A DNA stretch of 64,000 nt, from assembly GCA_003202005.1 (NCBI GenBank), contig QJJF01000014.1, positions 1-64,000 on the forward strand, written 5' to 3'. Each line of letters begins with the position of its first letter. Positions within the stretch are counted from its first letter, which is position 1. The DNA is from Williamsia faeni. GTDB taxonomy: Bacteria > Actinomycetota > Actinomycetes > Mycobacteriales > Mycobacteriaceae. Below, in pieces: positions 29,461 through 37,486 of this stretch. The notes beneath the pieces are model-generated. The model saw nothing but the letters and a program-made list of their open reading frames with translations. It was not told the origin of the DNA and made no database searches. The translations under genes were made by a program, and so were the position numbers.

Positions 29461-30762
29461 TCAAGTATGCGCCACGGGCACCGGTTCGACGGGTCGGGCG
29501 GAAGCCGGCCGGCGGATGCTCACACACAACACCGCGGCGATCACGCACAGCCCCGAGGCGATGTAGAACGCCATGTCATAGCTGCCGTGTTCGTCTCGCA
29601 GATATCCGGCGCCGAAGGCCGCGACAGCAGCACCGAGTTGATGGGACGCGAATACCCAGCCGAAGACCACCGGTGTCTTCGCACCGAAGTAGCTGCGGCA
29701 CAAAGCGATGGTCGGTGGCACGGTCGCGACCCAGTCGAGGCCGTAGAAGATGATGAACACCCAAGTGCTCGGTTCGGCGTGCGGCGACAGCAATACGGGA
29801 AGAGTCAGGAGCGAGACACCGCGGCCGACGTAGTAGACGACGAGCAGCACGCGCGGATCCACCCGGTCGGTGAGCCAGCCGGAGAAGACCGTCCCCGCGA
29901 CATCGAAGATTCCGATGGTCGCGAGCAAGCTCGCGGCGACCGTGGTGGGCATGCCGTGGTCATGGGCGGCGGGGATGAAGTGGGTGCCGATGAGCCCATT
30001 GGTGGTCATCCCACAGATCGCGAAACTGCCCGCGAGCAACCAGAACACCCGGGTGCGGGCACCGATCACCAGTCCGTCCAGCGCGCTTCGAAAGCTGCCG
30101 CCCGCGGGAATCGGAGGCGCCTCCTGCAGCGGGGCACCGTAGGGGCCAATACCCTTGTCGGACGGGTAGTTTCGCATGAAGATGAGGACAAGCGGGACCA
30201 CGGCCAGCGCGGATGCGGCCACGATGATCGACGCCCACCGCCAGCCGGCACGCGTGGTCACCTCCGCGATCAACGGCAGGAAGATCAGCTGGCCGGTGGC
30301 GCTGGCGGCGGTCAGGACACCGGTCACCAGCCCCCGCTTCTCGACGAACCAGCGGGTGGCGACGGTCGCCACGAAACCCATGGAGATCGACCCGGTCCCG
30401 ATACCGACCAGCACGCCCCACAGCAGCATGAGCTGCCAGCTCTCGGTCATGAACACGCTCAGCGCGGTACCGGTGGCGATCAGGGTGAGCGCACCGGCGA
30501 GGATCGGCCGGATGCCGTAGCGATCCATCAATGCCGCGGCAAAAGGTGCGGTCAACCCGAACAGCGTCATGTTGATCGACATCGCGAGCCCGACGGTCGC
30601 GTGGGACCAGCCGAACTCGGAGTTCAGCGGTTCCATCATCACGCTCGGAACAGAGCGGAATCCTGCGGCGGCCAGGAGCGCGATGAAGGCGACAGCAGCC
30701 ACCACCCAGGCCCAATGAAGGCGGCCGGGGGTGCGGGCCGAGGGGATCCTGACGGTCGTCAC
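29461..30762 (-). CDS. MFS transporter
   Basis: A 433-residue major facilitator with 12 predicted membrane helices and the loop 2-3 motif DRYGIRPILAGAL. It resembles the oxalate/formate-antiporter-like (monocarboxylate) MFS group. The GTG at 30762 was chosen because the membrane-spanning part starts ~20 residues later; the open frame upstream runs into the divergent regulator gene and is not coding. The start has no clear ribosome-binding site. A palindrome in the shared intergenic region suggests control by the neighbouring GlxA-type regulator. The substrate is unknown. Confidence 0.85.
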   Translation of the reverse strand: MTTVRIPSARTPGRLHWAWVVAAVAFIALLAAAGFRSVPSVMMEPLNSEFGWSHATVGLAMSINMTLFGLTAPFAAALMDRYGIRPILAGALTLIATGTALSVFMTESWQLMLLWGVLVGIGTGSISMGFVATVATRWFVEKRGLVTGVLTAASATGQLIFLPLIAEVTTRAGWRWASIIVAASALAVVPLVLIFMRNYPSDKGIGPYGAPLQEAPPIPAGGSFRSALDGLVIGARTRVFWLLAGSFAICGMTTNGLIGTHFIPAAHDHGMPTTVAASLLATIGIFDVAGTVFSGWLTDRVDPRVLLVVYYVGRGVSLLTLPVLLSPHAEPSTWVFIIFYGLDWVATVPPTIALCRSYFGAKTPVVFGWVFASHQLGAAVAAFGAGYLRDEHGSYDMAFYIASGLCVIAAVLCVSIRRPASARPVEPVPVAHT

Positions 30763-30799
30763 AAGAGTCAGTCTGTCCGAGGGGGCACCAAAGGCGCCA

Positions 30800-30827
30800 T
30801 TGGCATAAATGCCATCATGTGTAGAAT
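30800..30827 (+). promoter_or_regulatory. promoter with palindromic operator, GlxA-type regulator / MFS intergenic region
   Basis: TTGGCA (30800-30805), 16 bases, then TAGAAT (30822-30827), placed 7 bases before the ATG of the regulator, so its mRNA is probably leaderless. The perfect palindrome TGGCAT-AA-ATGCCA (30801-30814) overlaps the -35, a position expected for autoregulation and for control of the divergent MFS gene. Confidence 0.55.
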
Positions 30828-30834
30828 TACTGCC

Positions 30835-31812
30835 ATGACTGAAGTCGGGTTCACGCCTCATCGGGTGGTGGTACTGCTCCTCGCACCTGTCATCGGCTTC
30901 GATGCGACGATCCCGTCGATGGTGTTCTCGCAGGCCACCGACGACGATGGGCGTGCGCTCTACGACATCCGGTTCGCCGCTCTCACCACCGGTCCCGTCG
31001 GCACCCTGTCCGACTTCATGCTGACCCCCGGCCACGGACCTGCGGCACTGGCCGAGGCGGACACCGTGCTCATCCCGGGTACCCGAATGCCCGAAGTGCG
31101 CTACGAGGGCGTCTACCCGGACAACCTTCGAGCGGTGTTGGAGCAGGTCCGACCCGGAACGCGCATGGTGTCGATCTGCACCGGCGCATTTGCGCTGGCC
31201 GCCGCCGGAATTCTCGACGGTCGTCCGGCAACGACCCACTGGGACAAGGCCGACGACTTCCGACGGATGTATCCGGCCGTCGACCTGGATGAAGGCGTCC
31301 TGTTCGTCGACGACGGCGATGTCCTGACGTCGGCGGGCCTGGCCGCCGGCATCGACCTCTGCCTGCACATCATCCGGCGCGACCACGGCACGCGGGTCGC
31401 CAATCGGGTTGCCAAGTATTGCGTGGTCCCGCCATGGCGCGACGGCGGACAAGCGCAGTTCATCGACGCCGCGGTACCCGAGATCGACAGCAGTTCCACC
31501 GCGAGCGTTCGAGATTGGGCCCGCCACAATCTCACCGAACCGCTGACCGTTGCCCAGTTGGCCGAACGCGCGCATATGAGTGTGCGGACGTTCAACCGCC
31601 GATTCAGCGAGGAGACCGGCGACACCCCGGCCGTCTGGGTACGAAAGCAGCGGCTGCATCTCGCGCGCGAACTACTGGAAACCCGGGACCTGCCGGTGGA
31701 CGAGGTCGCACATCTGTCCGGTCTGGTCACCGGCTCAAATCTGCGTCACCAGCTCCGCACCCATCTGGGCACCTCCCCCACCCACTATCGGCGCATGTTC
31801 CAGGGCAGGTGA
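30835..31812 (+). CDS. GlxA-family transcriptional regulator (DJ-1/PfpI + AraC HTH)
   Basis: A 325-residue regulator: the N-terminal ~190 residues form a DJ-1/PfpI-like domain with the nucleophile-elbow-like MVSICTGAFALAAAGIL segment, and the C-terminal ~100 residues carry two AraC helix-turn-helix motifs (LTVAQLAERAHMSVRTFNRRF and LPVDEVAHLSGLVTGSNLRHQL). Such proteins sense small molecules through the first domain. Divergent from the MFS gene, with a palindrome between them, so it probably regulates that transporter. The ATG at 30835 follows a -10 box by 7 bases. Confidence 0.9.
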   Translation: MTEVGFTPHRVVVLLLAPVIGFDATIPSMVFSQATDDDGRALYDIRFAALTTGPVGTLSDFMLTPGHGPAALAEADTVLIPGTRMPEVRYEGVYPDNLRAVLEQVRPGTRMVSICTGAFALAAAGILDGRPATTHWDKADDFRRMYPAVDLDEGVLFVDDGDVLTSAGLAAGIDLCLHIIRRDHGTRVANRVAKYCVVPPWRDGGQAQFIDAAVPEIDSSSTASVRDWARHNLTEPLTVAQLAERAHMSVRTFNRRFSEETGDTPAVWVRKQRLHLARELLETRDLPVDEVAHLSGLVTGSNLRHQLRTHLGTSPTHYRRMFQGR

Positions 31813-31836
31813 GCCACAAACCCTCAGCCGGACGGT

Positions 31837-31842
31837 TAGGGT
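31837..31842 (+). promoter_or_regulatory. -10 box of a leaderless promoter (MBL-fold gene)
   Basis: TAGGGT ends 7 bases before the ATG at 31850, placing the transcript start at the A of the start codon. No ribosome-binding site is present, as expected for leaderless actinobacterial genes. Confidence 0.5.
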
Positions 31843-31849
31843 TGATCCC

Positions 31850-32524
31850 ATGAGTGCAGCGGCCCCGATTTCCGACAACTACACCGGCGACTTCCGCAAT
31901 TCGGATGTGCCACAACGCAAAACCACACCGAATGCAACGATCCTCAAACTGTCCGTCGGCCCGATGGACAACAACGTCTACGTCATCACCTGTCGTGAAA
32001 CCGGCAAAGCGCTGCTCATCGACGCCGCGAACGACGCCGATGTCCTGATCGAACTGATCAAGGCGCACGGCCACATCGAATCGATTTTCACCACCCACTG
32101 GCATCCCGACCACTGGATCGCACTCGACGAAGTGGTCAAGGCCACCGGCCTGCCCACCGCCGCGGGCCGGATCGACGCGCCGCCGATCCAGGTGGCGACC
32201 GATCGCCTCGTCGACGAGGGCGACATCATCGAAGTCGGCAACCTCAAGTTGGGCACCATCCACGTGAAGGGTCACACCGACGGTTCCATCGCATTGTTCT
32301 TCGACGACGACGTCACGCATCTGTTCACCGGTGACTGCCTGTTCCCCGGCGGCGTCGGCAAGTCGCAGACGCCCGAGGACTTCACATCGCTCATCGCCGA
32401 CGTCACCACAAAACTGTTCGACCGTTTCGACGACAGCACGGTGGTGTACCCCGGACACGGACTCGACACCAGCCTGGGCGCCGAACGCCCGCATCTCGAC
32501 GAGTGGCGCGAACGGGGCTGGTAG
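31850..32524 (+). CDS. MBL-fold metallohydrolase (glyoxalase II-like)
   Basis: A 224-residue metallo-beta-lactamase-fold protein. The metal-binding motif HWHPDH lies at residues 83-88, with further ligands in KGHTDGS and FTGDCLF and the C-terminal histidine in YPGHG. It resembles M. tuberculosis Rv1637c, also near uvrA. Substrate unknown; hydroxyacyl-glutathione or mycothiol-type thioester hydrolysis is typical for the fold. The start is leaderless. Confidence 0.87.
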   Translation: MSAAAPISDNYTGDFRNSDVPQRKTTPNATILKLSVGPMDNNVYVITCRETGKALLIDAANDADVLIELIKAHGHIESIFTTHWHPDHWIALDEVVKATGLPTAAGRIDAPPIQVATDRLVDEGDIIEVGNLKLGTIHVKGHTDGSIALFFDDDVTHLFTGDCLFPGGVGKSQTPEDFTSLIADVTTKLFDRFDDSTVVYPGHGLDTSLGAERPHLDEWRERGW

Positions 32525-32657
32525 AAAGCGTGCGCTGCGGGGTACCCCAGTCATAGCCCGTCTATACGGTCGGGTGGACCCCCATCCGTCAACAATGTTC
32601 TGCTGAGAAGTTCGACAAGCAGATTCGAACAAAACAGTGTCTTGAGGAGGCCCTTAA

Positions 32658-33803
32658 ATGCTGATTCGCCGAATTGCCCGTCCCATGCTCGCAGCCGCGT
32701 TCATCGCCACCGGGATCGAGGTGATCCGACGTCCGGAGCCGTTGGCAGAAGCCGCGCAACCTTTCGTCGACAAGGCCAAGGTCGCACTACCGCCCACGGC
32801 CGCAGATCTCATCCCCGCCGACGCGCAGGCGGTGGTCCGTCTCAATGGCGCCATTCACATCGCCGGTGGCCTGGCTCTCGCCACGGGCAAGTTCCCGCGA
32901 CTGGCCGCGTTGACGCTGACCAGTGTTGTGGTTCCGACGACACTCGCCGGACACGATTTCTGGAACGAAACCGACCCGCACGAGCGGGCTGAACAGCAGG
33001 CCCACTTCATCCAGAACGTGGGCCTCCTCGGCGGCCTTCTGCTCGCCACCGTCGACACCGAAGGCAAACCGTCACTCGCGTGGCGCGGACGCCGGGCCGC
33101 AGCGCGGGCGAGCGACAAGCTGGCCACCGCGCTGCCATCGGGTTCGGACGGATCGGCGACCGCCGAGGTACTCGCAGACAAGGCGTCACACTTCGCGGAG
33201 GCCGTCGCCGAACTCACCGGTGAGTTCGCCGAAGTCGCGGCCGATCGCGGCAGCAAGCTCGCCGAAGTCGCGGCCGATCGCGGCAGCAAACTTGCCGAAG
33301 TCGCGGCCGATCGCGGCAGCAAGGTCGCCGAGGTGGCCTCTGAACGCGCTTCGGAACTCGCGGACGTCGCTGCCGCCAAGGGCGCAGTGTTGGCGGGTGT
33401 CGCAGCCGAGCAGGGCGCAGCGCTGACCAAGGCCGCAGCAGAACGACAGGCCGCTCTGGGCAAGGTAGCCGTGCAACAACAGGCCGTATTGGGTAAAGCA
33501 GCAGTTAAACAGCAGGCCGCGTTGGGCAAGAAAGCCGGTAAGAAGCAGTCGCAGGTGATCGATGCGACCGCGTACCACCGTTCCGCACTCGCCGATTCTG
33601 CCGCCAAGGCCTGGGATTCGACCTACGAGCATGCCGAGCACGCCCTGGAAACAGTGCGAGAGAAGGCTCCCGAGCTGGCCGAGTCGGTCCGGGAGTACAG
33701 CCTCGAAGTGGCAGAGCGCGCCGCCGAAGAGGGGGCCAAACTCTCCGCGCGGGCGCGCAGGCAGGCCAAGAAGGCTCAGAAAGCCGCAGCAAAGGCCCGC
33801 TGA
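32658..33803 (+). CDS. DoxX-family membrane protein fused to eleven 11-residue repeats
   Basis: A 381-residue protein. The N-terminal ~140 residues look like an actinobacterial DoxX domain (MLIRRIARPMLAAAFIATG..., with several hydrophobic helices). From residue 169 to 289 come exactly eleven 11-residue units of the type AEVAADRGSKL, forming a long amphipathic helix or coiled coil. The last ~90 residues are helical and end in a basic KKAQKAAAKAR tail, reminiscent of HBHA-like surface proteins. Ribosome-binding site GAGGAGG 7 bases before the ATG. The function is unknown; the repeats resemble those of LEA, synuclein or perilipin proteins that lie on membranes or lipid droplets. Confidence 0.8.
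   Translation: MLIRRIARPMLAAAFIATGIEVIRRPEPLAEAAQPFVDKAKVALPPTAADLIPADAQAVVRLNGAIHIAGGLALATGKFPRLAALTLTSVVVPTTLAGHDFWNETDPHERAEQQAHFIQNVGLLGGLLLATVDTEGKPSLAWRGRRAAARASDKLATALPSGSDGSATAEVLADKASHFAEAVAELTGEFAEVAADRGSKLAEVAADRGSKLAEVAADRGSKVAEVASERASELADVAAAKGAVLAGVAAEQGAALTKAAAERQAALGKVAVQQQAVLGKAAVKQQAALGKKAGKKQSQVIDATAYHRSALADSAAKAWDSTYEHAEHALETVREKAPELAESVREYSLEVAERAAEEGAKLSARARRQAKKAQKAAAKAR
33162..33524 (+). repeat. 33-bp tandem repeat array coding for 11-residue units
   Basis: Eleven consecutive 33-bp units. Units 3-5 (33228-33260, 33261-33293, 33294-33326) are nearly identical at the DNA level; flanking units have diverged but keep the 11-codon spacing. The near identity of the centre suggests recent copy-number change. 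Confidence 0.9.
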
Positions 33804-33827
33804 TCCGGTTCGGCAGGTGCGCGGGTC

Positions 33828-35510
33828 TCAGCCGAGAACCGCTCGGGCGGCTTCCCGCGCACTTGCCGGATCCGAGGTCTGCGACACCGCGGCAGCGGCC
33901 CGACGACACTCGTCGAGGGTGACGCTGCCGAGTTTTGCGCCGACTCCGGCCACCGCGGAGGCGGCCGCCGACAGTGACGTGACTCCGAGTCCGACCAGTA
34001 CGCAGGCCAGCAGCGGATCCGCCGCGGCCTCACCACAGACACCCACCGGTTTGCCGGCGGCCGCTCCCGCCGCCGCGGTCCGGGCAACAAGCGACAGCAC
34101 GGCCGGCTGCCATGGGTCGGTCAGCTCGGCCAGATCTGCCGACATCCGATCCGCGGCCATCGTGTACTGCGCGAGGTCGTTGGTTCCGATCGACAAGAAC
34201 TCGACGTGCTCGAGGATTCGTTCGGCCAGCAGGGCCGCCGCGGGCACCTCGATCATCACGCCCGGCACCAGGCCGCGTTCGCGGACCTTGTCGGCAAACC
34301 ACTTCGCCTCTGCGGCGGTGGAGATCATCGGTGCCATCACCCAGGGGGCCCGCAGGCCTTCGGCGGCAGCCGCCACCCCGTCGAGCTGACGATCCAGGAT
34401 TCCGTTGTCCCGTGCGGCAATTCGGATGCCGCGCACACCCAGCGCCGGGTTGGCCTCATCGGGATGGTTGGCAAAACGCAGCGGTTTGTCAGACCCGGCG
34501 TCGAGCGTCCGCAGGACCACTTTGGACTCGGGGAAGGCCTCGATCACCTCACGGTAGATCGCCGCCTGTTCGTCGACCGTCGGCTCCTTCTCCCGATCCA
34601 GGAAACACAGTTCGGTGCGGAACAGGCCCACGCCCCCGGCCGCGGTTCCCGCCGCGACCCGGGCCCCGGCGCCGTCTTGCACGTTCGCGAGCACATCGAC
34701 GCGATGACCATCGGAGGTCGCGCCCGGTCCTGACCACGCCGCGGTGCGCGCGGCGACCAATTGATGGGCGGCCACCGCCTTCGCCGCGACCTCTACGTCG
34801 GGCGACACGGTCAGTTCACCGGTACCCCCGTCGATCAGCACCTGGGTGCCGGCCACCACGGACTCGAGCCCGATCACCGCGACCACGCAAGGGATACCGA
34901 GTTGCCGGGCGATGATCGCGGTGTGGCTGGTCGGCCCGCCGAGAGAGGTCGCGAGCCCGATGATCAGGGACGGGTCCAGCCCCGCCGTGTCGGCCGGCGC
35001 GAGGTCGTCGGCCAGGAGTACCGAGGGCACATCCGGCACCGGGACACCCGGCTCGGGCAGGCCCGACAACTCGGCGAGCACCCGATCGCGGATGTCGTTG
35101 AGATCGGTCACCCGCTCGGCCATCAGCCCACCCAGTTTGGCGAACAGGTCGGCGAACTGCGCAGTCGCGGCGACCGCGGCCGCCGCGGCCGAACTGCCGG
35201 TGGCGATCAGCTTCTCCGCCGCGCCCAGCCATCCGCGATCGGTTGCCATCGCCGCGTTGGCCGCGAGCACCTCCGAAGCCGATCCACTCGACACCGCAGC
35301 GCGGTCCTGGAGTCGTTTCGCAACAGCGGTGGTCGCCCGGCCGAATGCCTGCAGCTGTGCGTCACGATCCGCCGGGGGCACGAGTTCCGTATCGATCGCC
35401 GGTTCCACGCGCGGTCCGGGCACAACTGCGGGTCCCAGGACCACTCCCGGTACCACCGGGGTACCCCGCAGAACCTGTCGCGAGCTCTTTACCTGCGCTG
35501 ACATCGTCAT
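33828..35510 (-). CDS. ptsI: phosphoenolpyruvate-protein phosphotransferase (PTS enzyme I)
   Basis: Enzyme I passes phosphate from PEP to HPr (encoded at 39644). 560 residues, usual length. The active-site histidine H196 is in GGPTSHTAI, and the C-terminal PEP-binding barrel shows GVGLFRTELCFL and GVCGEAAADP. The ATG at 35510 lies 4 bases after AGGAGG; a second ATG two codons later is at a more usual distance. It is divergent from fruR with overlapping promoters. Confidence 0.95.
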   Translation of the reverse strand: MTMSAQVKSSRQVLRGTPVVPGVVLGPAVVPGPRVEPAIDTELVPPADRDAQLQAFGRATTAVAKRLQDRAAVSSGSASEVLAANAAMATDRGWLGAAEKLIATGSSAAAAAVAATAQFADLFAKLGGLMAERVTDLNDIRDRVLAELSGLPEPGVPVPDVPSVLLADDLAPADTAGLDPSLIIGLATSLGGPTSHTAIIARQLGIPCVVAVIGLESVVAGTQVLIDGGTGELTVSPDVEVAAKAVAAHQLVAARTAAWSGPGATSDGHRVDVLANVQDGAGARVAAGTAAGGVGLFRTELCFLDREKEPTVDEQAAIYREVIEAFPESKVVLRTLDAGSDKPLRFANHPDEANPALGVRGIRIAARDNGILDRQLDGVAAAAEGLRAPWVMAPMISTAAEAKWFADKVRERGLVPGVMIEVPAAALLAERILEHVEFLSIGTNDLAQYTMAADRMSADLAELTDPWQPAVLSLVARTAAAGAAAGKPVGVCGEAAADPLLACVLVGLGVTSLSAAASAVAGVGAKLGSVTLDECRRAAAAVSQTSDPASAREAARAVLG

Positions 35511-35568
35511 CCGACCTCCTGAAGTCGATCCGAACATGTGGTGCGTGCAAACACAACCACGGGGTTGA

Positions 35569-35584
35569 TGTGATCCAGATTACC
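35569..35584 (+). promoter_or_regulatory. weak CRP/GlxR-like site in the fru/ptsI intergenic region
   Basis: TGTGATCCAGATTACC matches the left half TGTGA exactly and the right half partly (TTACC versus TCACA). It overlaps the ptsI -10. GlxR/CRP control of PTS genes is common in related genera, so it is listed as a candidate. Confidence 0.3.
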
Positions 35585-35604
35585 TAAAATGCTTGACAAA
35601 GCAA
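35577..35604 (-). promoter_or_regulatory. candidate ptsI promoter
   Basis: Minus-strand TTGCTT (599-604 of 35 kb), 16 bases, TAATCT (35577-35582). It overlaps the -35 of the divergent fru promoter, so the two are likely to compete or be co-regulated by FruR. Confidence 0.4.
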
Positions 35605-35644
35605 TACGTTCGGGCATAAAACAACATAAAGCAACACAAGAAAC
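35593..35644 (+). promoter_or_regulatory. fru operon promoter with three 10-bp direct repeats (FruR operator candidate)
   Basis: TTGACA (35593-35598) and CATAAA (35615-35620), 16 bases apart, form the promoter. From the -10 onward, 10-bp direct repeats CATAAAACAA (35615-35624), CATAAAGCAA (35625-35634) and a diverged CACAAGAAAC (35635-35644) follow in phase with the DNA helix. DeoR-family repressors often bind such repeats, so this is the likely FruR site. Confidence 0.6.
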
Positions 35645-35685
35645 CAACGCTTGCCACATCGAGGCGGGCCGCATCGGAGGACAGG

Positions 35686-36453
35686 ATGTATCCAGAGGAA
35701 CGGCAGCAGGCGATGGCATCGGTCATCGCACAGAAGGGGCGGATGTCGGTTGCAGACCTCGCCGAGCTGTACGCCGTGACCACCGAGACCGTCCGCCGCG
35801 ACCTGGCCGCCGTGGAGCGGCTCGGCCTGATCCGGCGGGTCCATGGCGGCGCGGTCCCGGCCTCGGCCCTGACCGCCATCGAGGTGGGCACCACCGAGCG
35901 CGAACACAGCCACGCAGAAGAAAAGGAACGCATCGGGAAAGCCGCCATCGATCACCTGCCACCGGCCGGCGGCAGCGTGTTGATCGATGCCGGAACCACC
36001 ACCGCGCGACTCGCCGCACACCTGCCCACCGACCAGGATCTGGTCGTCATCACCAACTCACTTCCGGTTGCGACGCGAGTGAGCGGCCTCGGTGGACTGC
36101 GGCTGCATCTACTCGGCGGACGGGTCCGCGGCATCACGCAGGCCGTCGTCGGCGACGATGCGCTCCGGACACTGTCCACCATGCGCGTCGATGTGGCGGT
36201 TGTCGGAACCAACGGCATCAGCATGCGCCACGGTTTGTCCACACCGGACAGCGACGAAGCCGCGATCAAGCGGGCCATGGTCGAGTCTGCACACCAGGTC
36301 GTGGTCGTCACGGACTCATCCAAGGTCGGACGCGAGGATCTGATCAGCTTCGCCCCCATCGACCGGGTCGATGTGCTGATCACCGACACCGATCTCTCGG
36401 ACACCGCCCGCGCCGAGTTCATCGACGCCGGCATCGACGTGGTGACGGCATGA
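35686..36453 (+). CDS. fruR: DeoR-family transcriptional regulator of the fructose operon
   Basis: A 255-residue DeoR repressor: N-terminal HTH MSVADLAELYAVTTETVRRDL, then RRVHGGAV and a sugar-phosphate-binding domain with LIDAGTTTARLA. DeoR regulators in fru operons usually respond to fructose 1-phosphate or 1,6-bisphosphate. First gene of the operon; its stop overlaps the fruK start as ATGA. Likely target: the 10-bp repeats at 35615-35644. Confidence 0.92.
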   Translation: MYPEERQQAMASVIAQKGRMSVADLAELYAVTTETVRRDLAAVERLGLIRRVHGGAVPASALTAIEVGTTEREHSHAEEKERIGKAAIDHLPPAGGSVLIDAGTTTARLAAHLPTDQDLVVITNSLPVATRVSGLGGLRLHLLGGRVRGITQAVVGDDALRTLSTMRVDVAVVGTNGISMRHGLSTPDSDEAAIKRAMVESAHQVVVVTDSSKVGREDLISFAPIDRVDVLITDTDLSDTARAEFIDAGIDVVTA

Positions 36454-37430
36454 TCATCACCCTGACCGCCAATCCCAGCATCGACCGCACCGTGACACTG
36501 GACGGACCGCTACGTCGCGGCGCTGTGCACCGCGCCACCACCGCGACCTCACATCCCGGGGGCAAAGGTGTCAACGTCGCCCGCGTGATCACCTCGGCCG
36601 GAAAGAGTGCAGTCGCAGTGCTCCCCGGTAACCCGGGCGAACCGCTGCTCCAGGCACTGACCGAGTCCGGAATCATCCACCACGCGATCGCGCATCCCGG
36701 TGCAGCGCGGGTGAACCTCACGGTGACCGAGCCGGACGGAACCACCACCAAGATCAATGAGCCGGGCGCCGCGCTGCTACCCGAACAACTCGAAGCCCTG
36801 TCGGCATCCCTCCGCGATCTCGCGGCGTCTGCCACCTGGATTGTGCTGTCGGGTTCGCTGCCTCCCGGTGTCCCGGACCGCTGGTACGCCGAACTCGTTG
36901 CGGCGCTTCGGACCGGACCCGCCAAGATCGCCGTCGACACCTCCGACGGTCCGCTTCGGGCACTGGCAGCCGAATTTTCCACTGCTGCACCTGATCTCAT
37001 CAAGCCGAATGCCGAAGAGCTGGGTCAGCTCGCCGGTACTGACGGCCTCGAACTCGAGCGTGCCGCCGAACAGGGCGATCCCTACCCCACCGCTCGGGCA
37101 GCCCGCTCGCTGATCGAACGCGGTGGCCCGCAGACCGTGCTGGCCACCCTCGGCGCCGCGGGCGCAGTGCTGGTCACGACGACCGGCGCGTGGCACGCCA
37201 CAACACCTCCGATCGCGCCGCGAAGCACGGTTGGCGCCGGCGATTCGTCGCTGGCCGGATATCTACTCGCTGATCTGGAGAACGCCGGACCAGCTGACCG
37301 CCTAGCCATGGCGGTCGCGTACGGGAGTGCCGCCGCCGCCTTACCCGGCACGGCACTGCCCAGTCCCCATCACACCAACCCGGGCGCCGTGACAGTCACC
37401 GCGCTGACCTCGGTCCTCGGTAGCTCCTGA
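36450..37430 (+). CDS. fruK: 1-phosphofructokinase
   Basis: PfkB-family kinase, 326 residues, phosphorylating the fructose 1-phosphate produced by the fructose PTS to fructose 1,6-bisphosphate. The family signature GGKGVNVAR near residue 37 and the catalytic-base motif VGAGDSSLAGYL near 262 are present. The start overlaps the fruR stop by 4 bases, and it is followed closely by fruA. Confidence 0.95.
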   Translation: MIITLTANPSIDRTVTLDGPLRRGAVHRATTATSHPGGKGVNVARVITSAGKSAVAVLPGNPGEPLLQALTESGIIHHAIAHPGAARVNLTVTEPDGTTTKINEPGAALLPEQLEALSASLRDLAASATWIVLSGSLPPGVPDRWYAELVAALRTGPAKIAVDTSDGPLRALAAEFSTAAPDLIKPNAEELGQLAGTDGLELERAAEQGDPYPTARAARSLIERGGPQTVLATLGAAGAVLVTTTGAWHATTPPIAPRSTVGAGDSSLAGYLLADLENAGPADRLAMAVAYGSAAAALPGTALPSPHHTNPGAVTVTALTSVLGSS

Positions 37431-37486
37431 TGGCCACACCAGATCCTCGAAACCCTGATCTCGAATCACGAAATAAGGAATCCGCA

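Noticed and set aside
29392-30834. Long plus-strand extension of the regulator frame across the MFS gene
   Set aside because: The translation is Arg/His/Gly-rich antisense sequence without homology. The real regulator begins at 30835.
30763-31659. Long minus-strand N-terminal extension of the MFS frame
   Set aside because: It is antisense to the regulator gene and lacks membrane segments. The transporter starts at 30762.
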